From Gemmatimonadota bacterium (GTDB taxonomy: Bacteria > Gemmatimonadota > Gemmatimonadetes > Longimicrobiales > Gaopeijiaceae), in assembly GCA_021295835.1 (NCBI GenBank), contig JAGWBP010000009.1:1-47567 (forward strand): 47,567 bases of DNA, written 5' to 3'. A program made the translations under genes and the position numbers. How positions within the stretch are numbered: the first letter of the stretch is position 1; each line of letters opens with the position of its first letter. Shown here in pieces: positions 8,550-17,172 of the stretch. Under the pieces are notes generated by a model. It saw only the letters and a program-made list of their open reading frames with translations, had not been told where the DNA came from and searched no databases.

Positions 8550-10147
8550 GCCGCGACTTCGCCCGGCGGGTCCGCCTCCGCGTCCGGGCGGACAGCCTGC
8601 TAGATGGCGCCGAGGTGGTCCTCGCGGCAGTCTCGGGCGGCCTCGACTCGATGGCGCTTCTGCACCTCCTCGTCCGTCGCGGGGTGGCACCCCCCGAGGC
8701 GATGCTCGCCGCGGTCCACGTCGATCACCGGATGCGCCCGGAGAGCGCCGCCGACGCCGAGTGGGTGGCCGGGGTATGCGCCGACTGGGGCGTAGCCTGC
8801 CATCTGCGCCGCGCTTCGCGCCCTGTCGCCACCGAGGCCGAGGGGAGAAGGTTGCGCTACGACCTCTTCGCCGAGCTCGCGTGCGACCTCGGCGAGAACA
8901 CGGTCGTCCTGACGGCGCACACGGCCGACGACCAGGCCGAGACGGTGCTCTTTCGAGCCGCCAGAGGGAGCGGCCCGCGAGGTGTGGTCGGGATCCGGCC
9001 TAGGCGAAGGCTTGCACCCGGAGGCTCGACGGCGGTTGTGCGGCCGCTGCTGCCCTTCACGCGCGGGGAGCTCGCCGAGTATGCGGCCGAGCACTGCGTG
9101 CCCTACCGCGAGGACCCCACCAACCGCGACCTGCGCTGGACGCGCAACACGATCCGCCACCGCATCCTGCCGGAGCTCGAGAGGGCCGTCCCGGGGGCTG
9201 CCGCGTCCCTCGCCCATATGGCCGAGACGAGCCGTGCCGAGTCAGCCGCCCTGGGTCTACTCCTGGACGGGCGCATCGCCGCGATGACAGCGGTGCCGCC
9301 GGGCACCGCCAAGGGCTTCTCCCTCAAGCGGGCCGAGCTGGCCGCCGCGCCGACCGAGCTGGCTGCCGCGCTGCTGCGCCGGGCCGTAGCGCGCCTTGGC
9401 GGCGAGGCCGGACGGAGGGCGACGGGCGACCTCCTGCACTTTGCCCGGGAGGCGGGTGGCGGTCGCGAGGTCACGGTGAGAGGGGGCGTCACGGTAGCTC
9501 GCGAGGGCCCCCTGGTGCACATCCGCCCACCGGTGCGGAGTCCACCGGCCTCAGACGGCAAAGTTGCCGTCGCAGATCGAAGTGCGGACCCATCGGCCGG
9601 CTGTGGCCCCGGCGCGGATGGTCGCCAACTCGCTCGCGTCGTCTACACCGCCAGCGAGATAGCCGCCCGGGTGCAGGAGCTGGGACGCCGCATCGGCGAG
9701 GCCTACGCCCCCGACGACCGGCTTCTCCTCCTCGCCACCCTAAAGGGCTCCTTCATCTTCGCGGCCGACTTGGCGCGGGCGATCCCCATCCCTGTTCAGG
9801 TTGACTTCATGAGGGCGGCGAGCTACGGAGAGGGCCGCACCAGCAGCGGCGAGGTCACGCTCCGCGATCACCCCGGCGAGCCAGTCGCCGGACGGCACGT
9901 CATCCTCCTCGAGGACATCGTGGAGACCGGCCGCACGCTCGACCATCTGGTCCCCACGCTCGAGCGCGAGCGTCCCGCCTCGCTGGAGGTCTGCGCCCTC
10001 CTGCACAAGCGTCTGGCCAATCCGGCGAAGGAGATTCGCTGGGTGGGCTTCGATGCCCCGAGGGAGTTCCTCGTGGGCTACGGGTTGGATTATGGGGAGG
10101 ACTATCGGCACTTCCCCTATATTTGTTCGCTAGCGGTCTGCGGGTAG
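8546..10147 (+). CDS. tilS/hpt: Bifunctional tRNA(Ile)-lysidine synthase / hypoxanthine phosphoribosyltransferase fusion
   Basis: One uninterrupted 533-residue frame. Residues about 10-330 are TilS, which adds lysine to cytidine-34 of tRNA-Ile(CAU). It has the P-loop SGGLDS (30-35), the HVDHRMR block, the LTAHTADDQAETVLFR motif and the DPTNRDLRWTRNTIRH motif. A short low-complexity linker (about 335-360) leads to a complete Hpt domain (about 364-533) with the PRPP-binding LLEDIVETGRTL and a typical C-terminal end. Each half has normal length and its key motifs. The start is GTG 8546, overlapping the previous TGA. The tilS-hpt-ftsH order is common in bacteria; a fused TilS/HprT form is known from Listeria-type Firmicutes. 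Confidence 0.93.
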   Translation: MSRDFARRVRLRVRADSLLDGAEVVLAAVSGGLDSMALLHLLVRRGVAPPEAMLAAVHVDHRMRPESAADAEWVAGVCADWGVACHLRRASRPVATEAEGRRLRYDLFAELACDLGENTVVLTAHTADDQAETVLFRAARGSGPRGVVGIRPRRRLAPGGSTAVVRPLLPFTRGELAEYAAEHCVPYREDPTNRDLRWTRNTIRHRILPELERAVPGAAASLAHMAETSRAESAALGLLLDGRIAAMTAVPPGTAKGFSLKRAELAAAPTELAAALLRRAVARLGGEAGRRATGDLLHFAREAGGGREVTVRGGVTVAREGPLVHIRPPVRSPPASDGKVAVADRSADPSAGCGPGADGRQLARVVYTASEIAARVQELGRRIGEAYAPDDRLLLLATLKGSFIFAADLARAIPIPVQVDFMRAASYGEGRTSSGEVTLRDHPGEPVAGRHVILLEDIVETGRTLDHLVPTLERERPASLEVCALLHKRLANPAKEIRWVGFDAPREFLVGYGLDYGEDYRHFPYICSLAVCG

Positions 10148-10202
10148 CCGTGTGCTAGAGATGCAAGGATCCCCCGACCCGCCCGCGCTTCGCCACTAGA
10201 GG

Positions 10203-12197
<1,995 letters not shown>

Positions 12198-12216
12198 CCA
12201 ACCCGCTTTAGCTCCG

Positions 12217-12243
12217 CTGGACCGCTTTCGCTCTTCTGTCCAG
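12217..12243. terminator. Possible bidirectional terminator hairpin between ftsH and cdaA
   Basis: CTGGAC (12217-12222) pairs with GTCCAG (12238-12243) around a 15-base loop, in the 55-base gap between two convergent genes. There is no clear T-run. The minus-strand sequence across 12213-12245 also shares GCGGTCCAGCGG and TGGACAG with the dispersed palindromic element, so it may be a decayed copy. Both readings are weak. Confidence 0.35.
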
Positions 12244-12252
12244 TCCTACTTG

Positions 12253-13050
12253 CTACGCGGGCTCCAGCGCGGAGCTCCCCGTGGCGGTAGGTACCACTCG
12301 GGGGATCGACGCCTCGAGCATCTCGCGCAGCCGCGCCGGCGAGACCCCGACCTCGATCCTCCCACCGAACGCCACTGAGATCCGTGACGTCTCCTCGCTG
12401 ACGACGATCACGAAGGCGTCCGTCTCCTCGCTCAGGCCGAGGGCGGCCCGGTGACGCATCCCGAGCGAGCGGTCGCGCAGCGGACTCTGCGTGATCGGCA
12501 GGATTGCCCCGGCGGCCGCAATGGTGTCGCCAACCACGATCACAGACCCGTCGTGCAGCGGCGAGCGGGGCATGAAGATCGTCCCCAGGAGCTCGGGCGA
12601 CAGCACACCCTGAATGCGTCTGCCCGTCAGCGCATACTCGCGCAGTCCCGTCTCGCGCTGGACGGCGATTATGGCGCCGATGCCCGAGCGCGCCAGGAGC
12701 GAGGCCCCCTGCACCAGCCTGTCGACGATCTGCTCCTCCCGGGCCGGGCTCAGCACACCCCTCCCCAGCCTCGCCAGCGCGGCCCGCATCTCCGGTTGGA
12801 AGACGACGAGCGCGGCTATCGCCCCGTACTGGAAAAGCGCGTCCAGGAGCCGCCGGATGAGCGACAGCTCCATGACGATAGCCAGGAGGTAGCACCCGGC
12901 GAGGAGGAGCACGCCGAGCAGCATCTGCATCGCCCGGGTCTCCCGGATGAGCAGGAGGATCCGGTAGAAGAGGAGGAAGACGATGGCGATCTCGATGGCG
13001 TCGCTCCACCCAGGACTGAGGAACCGCAGCTGCTGCAGGAAGCTGTCCAT
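12253..13050 (-). CDS. cdaA: Diadenylate cyclase CdaA-like, membrane-bound c-di-AMP synthase
   Basis: 265 residues: two or three N-terminal hydrophobic helices (about 18-36, 41-62 and a short one near 72-84) and a DAC domain. CdaA condenses two ATP to c-di-AMP, which controls potassium uptake, osmolyte transport and cell-wall homeostasis. The FQPEMRAALARLGRG stretch before the domain, the RHR motif (R199-H200-R201) and the GLSEETDA block are present. The usual DGA motif reads DGS (167-169), confirmed in the DNA (GAC GGG TCT). The C-terminus is a short non-conserved tail. It stands alone on the minus strand, divergent from exbB across about 180 bases. Confidence 0.9.
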   Translation of the reverse strand: MDSFLQQLRFLSPGWSDAIEIAIVFLLFYRILLLIRETRAMQMLLGVLLLAGCYLLAIVMELSLIRRLLDALFQYGAIAALVVFQPEMRAALARLGRGVLSPAREEQIVDRLVQGASLLARSGIGAIIAVQRETGLREYALTGRRIQGVLSPELLGTIFMPRSPLHDGSVIVVGDTIAAAGAILPITQSPLRDRSLGMRHRAALGLSEETDAFVIVVSEETSRISVAFGGRIEVGVSPARLREMLEASIPRVVPTATGSSALEPA

Positions 13051-13229
13051 CGTACCCCTTCAGGCCGAGTGCTGGGCCGCGCGCGTGCCTTTCAACGATA
13101 ACCGAAGCGGGACCGTGGGTTGCGCTTCGGTTGCTCCGCGCCTCATATTTCTCTAGGAATCGGGGCACGGTGCGCCCGGGTGTGCTCCGGCCCTCGCAAA
13201 CTCACCCTCGTCCATCAGCGGAGCGCCAG

Positions 13230-13886
13230 TTGAACACCCAGTACGAGCTCCTCACCCTCTTCGCGGACGGCGGCAGGATGATGTACCCGCTCGTCATCTG
13301 CTCCCTCATCGGCCTAGGCGTCATCATCGCGAAGTTCTGGACGCTCTGGGTGGCCGGGCGCGATTCGGCGGCGGTCATCAGGTCGGTGGAAGAGGCGGCC
13401 GGGGAGGGCGACCTCGACGAGGCTGCCGCGATCGCCTCGGCGACTCGTGGACCGGCGGCGGCGATTCTGCTTGCGGGTATCCGCCGGATCAAGACCGCCA
13501 GCGTCAACGAGGGCGAGGTCGAGCAGGTCGTCTCGACGACCGGTTCGATCGAGCTCAGCTTCCTGGAACGCGGTCTGGTGGTGCTCGCGACGATCGCGAA
13601 TGTCGCCCCTCTGATGGGCTTCCTGGGCACCGTCGCCGGTATGATCCTAGCCTTCGACTCGATCGCGCAGGCTGGCGATGTGGATCCCGCGACGGTGGCG
13701 GGGGGTATCAAGGTTGCGCTCCTGACGACCGCTGCCGGGCTCACGATCGCGATTCCCATCAACATCGGCTACAACATATTCGTGAGTAAGATCGACAGCC
13801 TGATTGTCGACATGGAGGAAAGCACCCAGAAGGTGATCAGCATGGCGTGGGACCTCGAGCGCGACGGCAAGCTGCAGGTATCGTGA
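13230..13886 (+). CDS. exbB: MotA/TolQ/ExbB proton channel family protein
   Basis: 218 residues if started at TTG 13230 (LNTQYELLTLFADGGRMMYPL), which gives the usual ExbB N-terminus. The frame is open from 13131 but those residues are not family-like. ExbB forms the proton-channel core that powers TonB. The three expected helices are seen near residues 18-36, 105-130 (LATIANVAPLMGFLGTVAGM) and 150-175 (ALLTTAAGLTIAIPINIGYN), including the conserved channel-lining TAAGL threonine. It is first of exbB-exbD-exbD-tonB. The 180-base gap to cdaA must hold its promoter, but I could not pick out a convincing box pair. Confidence 0.92.
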   Translation: MNTQYELLTLFADGGRMMYPLVICSLIGLGVIIAKFWTLWVAGRDSAAVIRSVEEAAGEGDLDEAAAIASATRGPAAAILLAGIRRIKTASVNEGEVEQVVSTTGSIELSFLERGLVVLATIANVAPLMGFLGTVAGMILAFDSIAQAGDVDPATVAGGIKVALLTTAAGLTIAIPINIGYNIFVSKIDSLIVDMEESTQKVISMAWDLERDGKLQVS

Positions 13887-13927
13887 CCAACGGAATCAGG
13901 GCACTCTAACCCCGGGGAGATTGCCGC

Positions 13928-14353
13928 ATGGCTGTACTGGGCAACAAGAAGTCCAAGGTCTCCGACGAGATTCCCTCCTCGTCGATGGCCGACATCGCAT
14001 TCCTCCTGCTCATCTTCTTCCTGGTGACCACCACCTTCCCCAAGGACAAGGGTCTCCAGATCGTCCTCCCGGAGCAGGCGGAGGAGGTCGAGGTCAGCCA
14101 GAAGAACGTCCTTCACATCATCGTGAACCCGAACGGCACGGTCACGATCAAGCGGGGCGAGAGCCAGCAGGAGCAGGTCGTGCGCCCGAACGATGTGGAG
14201 AACATCTGGCGCCTCGACGTGGCCCAGAATCCGATCCTGATCGCCGCCGTCAAGACGCATCCCGACGCGCCGTACCGCTACATGATCGATGTGCTGGACG
14301 CCCTTCAGGCTGCGGGCTCCACGCGAATTTCCCTTGAGCTACTGGAGGTGTAG
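13928..14353 (+). CDS. exbD: Biopolymer transport protein ExbD (first copy)
   Basis: 141 residues with a GGGGAG ribosome site before ATG 13928. A short charged N-terminus precedes SSSMADIAFLLLIFFLVTT (about 17-37), the single helix with the conserved Asp (MAD) that senses the proton-motive force. The periplasmic domain contains the VNPNGTVTIKRG strand and a C-terminal YRYMIDVLDALQAAGSTRISLELLE segment. It acts with ExbB and TonB. It is followed after six bases by a second, divergent exbD, so the complex may use ExbD heterodimers. This is inference from gene order. Confidence 0.93.
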   Translation: MAVLGNKKSKVSDEIPSSSMADIAFLLLIFFLVTTTFPKDKGLQIVLPEQAEEVEVSQKNVLHIIVNPNGTVTIKRGESQQEQVVRPNDVENIWRLDVAQNPILIAAVKTHPDAPYRYMIDVLDALQAAGSTRISLELLEV

Positions 14354-14359
14354 GAAGAG

Positions 14360-14806
14360 ATGGCACTCAGATCTTCAGGACTGGAGCGAAAGTCCAAGGC
14401 CTCGAGTCAGATCCCGTCTTCGTCGATGGCTGACATCGCCTTCCTCCTCCTGATCTTCTTCATGGTGACGACTGTCTTTCAGAAGGACCGGAAGCGCACG
14501 ATCGAATGGGTGGAGGCCGAGTCGAGCAAGAAAATCGACGAGAAGCACAAGGACATTCTCAACGTGTGGGTGGAGAGAAACGGGGATGTCTTCATCAACG
14601 ACCTGCCACGCGCGATGGATGATGTGAGCGAAGTGGTGAGGCCGCTCCGCCTGGAGAGCGAGCGTCTCGTCGTCTCGATCCGCTCGGATCGCGACGCGCT
14701 GTACCGTTACATTGACGCGCTGAAGAACGAGTTGGTCGCGGCTGGCGCCCTGCGGGTCGTCTTCGCGGCCGAGCTTGAACAGGACATGACAAGGGAGAGA
14801 CGATGA
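14360..14806 (+). CDS. exbD: Biopolymer transport protein ExbD (second copy)
   Basis: 148 residues, with an N-terminal half nearly the same as the first copy (IPSSSMADIAFLLLIFFMVTT, conserved Asp present) but a different periplasmic domain, richer in Lys/Glu (SSKKIDEKHKDILNVWVERNG). The ATG follows an AGGAAGAG ribosome site. Its last codons overlap the tonB start (ATGA at 14803-14806), implying coupled translation. Two exbD paralogues in a TonB operon are common in Bacteroidota and related phyla, where both are thought to be needed for receptor energisation. Confidence 0.92.
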   Translation: MALRSSGLERKSKASSQIPSSSMADIAFLLLIFFMVTTVFQKDRKRTIEWVEAESSKKIDEKHKDILNVWVERNGDVFINDLPRAMDDVSEVVRPLRLESERLVVSIRSDRDALYRYIDALKNELVAAGALRVVFAAELEQDMTRERR

Positions 14807-15501
14807 GCGACCAGACACTACCAGGTGCAGTGGCGGGCGGCGTTTCCGCCAACGAGGACTTCAAGCGCTCCTCCTCCGTTTGGTTGTGGGGATCGATCAG
14901 TGCCGCCACGGTGGTGCACTTCCTGATCTTCGCCTTCTTCCCCTCGATGTTCGCCCCGGATGTGAGTTTTTCGGTGGAGGATATCCCGATCGTCGACCTT
15001 CCCCCCGAGGTGGAGATTCCGCCGCCGCCGGAGGCGATCAAGCGCCCGGCGACGCCGGTCATTTCGGAGGCGCCGATCGACGATGAATTCACGATGGAAG
15101 ACATCACCTTCGAAGCCAATCCGGTTGACAATCTCCCGCCGCCTCCGGATGCATCCGGTGAAGGTTCCGGGGACGCGCCAATCTGGGTACCGCGCGATGT
15201 GAACCCCGGATTTCGGGATGAGAGGAGCCGGAATGCTATGCGGGTTTGCCTCGAAAAGCACTACCCCCCACTGCTCCGGGACGCCGGCATCGGCGGCGAC
15301 GTGATTGTGTGGGCCTTTGTCGAAGAGACAGGCGAGGTGCTGAAGACCCAGCTCAACAAGTCCTCTGGCCATCCGGCCATGGACGAGGTGGCCGTGGAGC
15401 AGGTCCGGGTCTGTCCGGGTGCCGAGTTCTCGCCCGGCATGGTTGGGGATAATCCAACAGGGCTGTGGGTGGCGTTACCGATCAAGTTCACCCCGAAGTA
15501 G
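14803..15501 (+). CDS. tonB: TonB family energy transducer
   Basis: 232 residues: cytoplasmic N-terminus, one membrane helix (about 27-46), a proline-rich periplasmic spacer (LPPEVEIPPPPEAIKRP, about 66-82, and NLPPPPDASG) and a C-terminal TonB domain (about 150-232) with YPPLLRDAGIGGDVIVWAFV and the KSSGHPAMDEVAVE segment. TonB transmits proton-motive energy from ExbB/ExbD to outer-membrane receptors such as the one at 37214-39349. Start ATG 14803 overlaps the second exbD stop. The spacer is short, as usual for this exbB-exbD-exbD-tonB type of operon. Confidence 0.93.
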   Translation: MSDQTLPGAVAGGVSANEDFKRSSSVWLWGSISAATVVHFLIFAFFPSMFAPDVSFSVEDIPIVDLPPEVEIPPPPEAIKRPATPVISEAPIDDEFTMEDITFEANPVDNLPPPPDASGEGSGDAPIWVPRDVNPGFRDERSRNAMRVCLEKHYPPLLRDAGIGGDVIVWAFVEETGEVLKTQLNKSSGHPAMDEVAVEQVRVCPGAEFSPGMVGDNPTGLWVALPIKFTPK

Positions 15502-15559
15502 CCGCGGCGGTCTTTCCGGCAAGCTGACTGGCAACTGGGGGCGTGCCGCCGGGTGCCGC

Positions 15560-16297
15560 TTGACGGTCGGGCTACGACGCGGTCGCGGTAGCTATGAAGA
15601 ACGGCTTGCCAAGGCGCTGCCACGTGTTCAGCGGCGGATTCTTGCTGCGGTCGAGCGGAGCGGGCGGGCCTCTGGCAGCGTGCGCATCGTCGCCGTCACG
15701 AAGGGGCATTCGCTCGCGGCGGCAGGGGCGGCGGTCGCTGGCGGGCTTTCTGACCTGGGCGAGAACCGCCCGGACGAGCTCGCGGCCAAGGCGGCTCGCC
15801 TAGACGACCCTTCGATTCGATGGCATATGATCGGCCACGTCCAGAGCCGGAAGGCCCGCGCCGTCGCGATGTCGGCATCTCTAGTGCACAGCGTTGACCG
15901 TCTCAAACTCGCACGCAGGCTGTCGCGAATCGCCGAGGAGGCCGACAGGTGCCTCGAGGTGCTCGTGCAGGTCAACGCCTCGGGCGAGTCCACCAAGGGG
16001 GGCTTGCCGGTTGCCTCTGCAATCGACCAGATCGGCCAGGTCGCCGATCTCCGGGGAATCCGCCTCCTCGGCCTCATGACGATGGCGCCCCTCACCCGGG
16101 ACGAGGGGCGGCTGCGCCAGGTCTTCGGCGCGACTCGCGAGCTGATGGAGAGCGCCGCCACAGCCGGGCTGCTGGCGGGACGGGAGCTTTCGATGGGGAT
16201 GTCCAACGACTACGAAGTGGCCGTCGAGGAGGGGAGCACCGTGGTGCGGCTTGGAACGGTGCTGTTCGGCGAGCGGCCGGGAGCGCTGGGTCCGTGA
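15560..16297 (+). CDS. yggS: YggS/PROSC family pyridoxal-phosphate homeostasis protein
   Basis: About 245 residues from TTG 15560; this is the best in-frame start after the tonB stop, since the frame is open to 15419 only by overlapping tonB. It is a fold-type III alanine-racemase-like PLP-binding protein that keeps free PLP in balance. Seen: PLP lysine in IVAVTKGHS (Lys 48), LGENRPDELAAKA, the WHMIGHVQSRKAR motif, VQVNASGESTKGG, LMTMAP and the C-terminal SMGMSNDYEVAVEEGSTVVR. No clear ribosome site precedes the TTG. Its TGA overlaps a GTG (16294) that may be used by the next gene. Confidence 0.92.
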   Translation: MTVGLRRGRGSYEERLAKALPRVQRRILAAVERSGRASGSVRIVAVTKGHSLAAAGAAVAGGLSDLGENRPDELAAKAARLDDPSIRWHMIGHVQSRKARAVAMSASLVHSVDRLKLARRLSRIAEEADRCLEVLVQVNASGESTKGGLPVASAIDQIGQVADLRGIRLLGLMTMAPLTRDEGRLRQVFGATRELMESAATAGLLAGRELSMGMSNDYEVAVEEGSTVVRLGTVLFGERPGALGP

Positions 16298-16341
16298 CTG
16301 GAGAGCAGAGCACCGTGGGGCAGGGGACGGTCGCGTGTGAG

Positions 16342-17163
16342 ATGGCTAGGCTCTCGGAGGCCGCCCGGGCGGTGCAGGCGCTCTGGGACGATACCCCCCG
16401 CGTCGGCCTGGTGCTTGGGACCGGACTGTGCGGCCTAGCCGACGCCATCGAGTGCGACGCCGCAGTGCCGTATGGGGACTTGCCGCACTTCCCCCTCCCG
16501 ACCGTGCCCACGCGACAGCGTGGGCTGATCTGCGGCGCGCTCGAGGATGTGCCCGTTGTGGCGATGCAGGGCCGCCTCCACCGCTACGAGGGGTACACAC
16601 TGGCCCAGGTCGCATTCCCGGTGCGCCTAATGAGGCTGCTCGGCACCGAGGCGCTGATCGTAACGGCGGCGTGCGGAGCCGTGAATCCACTCTGGGCGCT
16701 GGGGGACATCGTTGTCCTCGACGACCACATCAACCTCATGGGCGACAGCCCCCTCATTGGCCCGAATCTCGACGAGATTGGCCCCCGCTTCCCGGACATG
16801 TCGGCCCCCTACGACCCCGCCCTTCAGGAGCTCGCGACGAGGGTGGCGCTCTCCCAGGGGACGCCGCTCAGGCGAGGCGTCTACGCTGCGGTCGTCGGAC
16901 CGCAGCTCGAGACCCGCGCCGAGTACCGCATGCTCCGCCGAATGGGGGCCGATGTGGTGGGGATGTCGACCGTTCCCGACGTCATCGCCGCCCGTCACGC
17001 TGGCATGCGGGTGCTCGCTCTGGCCGTCGTCACCGACATGTGCCTCCCGGACGCGCTGGAGGAGGTCGACATCGAGGCGATCGTCGCCACGGCCCAGGCC
17101 GCCGAGCCGACGCTCAGGAGCATCGTGCGAGGCGTGCTGCGCGAATCCCCCTGGTCGGAGTAG
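16342..17163 (+). CDS. Purine-nucleoside phosphorylase (trimeric PNP-I class)
   Basis: 273 residues from ATG 16342. A GTG at 16294 overlapping the yggS stop would add 16 residues and cannot be excluded. It phosphorolyses inosine and guanosine to the free base and ribose-1-phosphate for purine salvage, fitting the hpt domain nearby. Motifs: GLVLGTGLCGLAD (phosphate loop), VPVVAMQGRLHRYEGY, TAACGAVNPLWALGDIVVLDDHIN, YAAVVGPQLETRAEYRM, GADVVGMSTVPDVIAARHAGM. In the TAACG stretch, Cys lies where many members have Asn/Ala-Ala-Gly-Gly. Base preference cannot be read reliably. Confidence 0.92.
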   Translation: MARLSEAARAVQALWDDTPRVGLVLGTGLCGLADAIECDAAVPYGDLPHFPLPTVPTRQRGLICGALEDVPVVAMQGRLHRYEGYTLAQVAFPVRLMRLLGTEALIVTAACGAVNPLWALGDIVVLDDHINLMGDSPLIGPNLDEIGPRFPDMSAPYDPALQELATRVALSQGTPLRRGVYAAVVGPQLETRAEYRMLRRMGADVVGMSTVPDVIAARHAGMRVLALAVVTDMCLPDALEEVDIEAIVATAQAAEPTLRSIVRGVLRESPWSE

Positions 17164-17172
17164 GTCGCTCCC

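Noticed and set aside
13110..13155. Possible promoter for exbB (TTGCGC, 17 bases, TCATAT)
   Set aside because: The boxes are weak and promoter consensus for this lineage is uncertain, so it was not listed as a feature.
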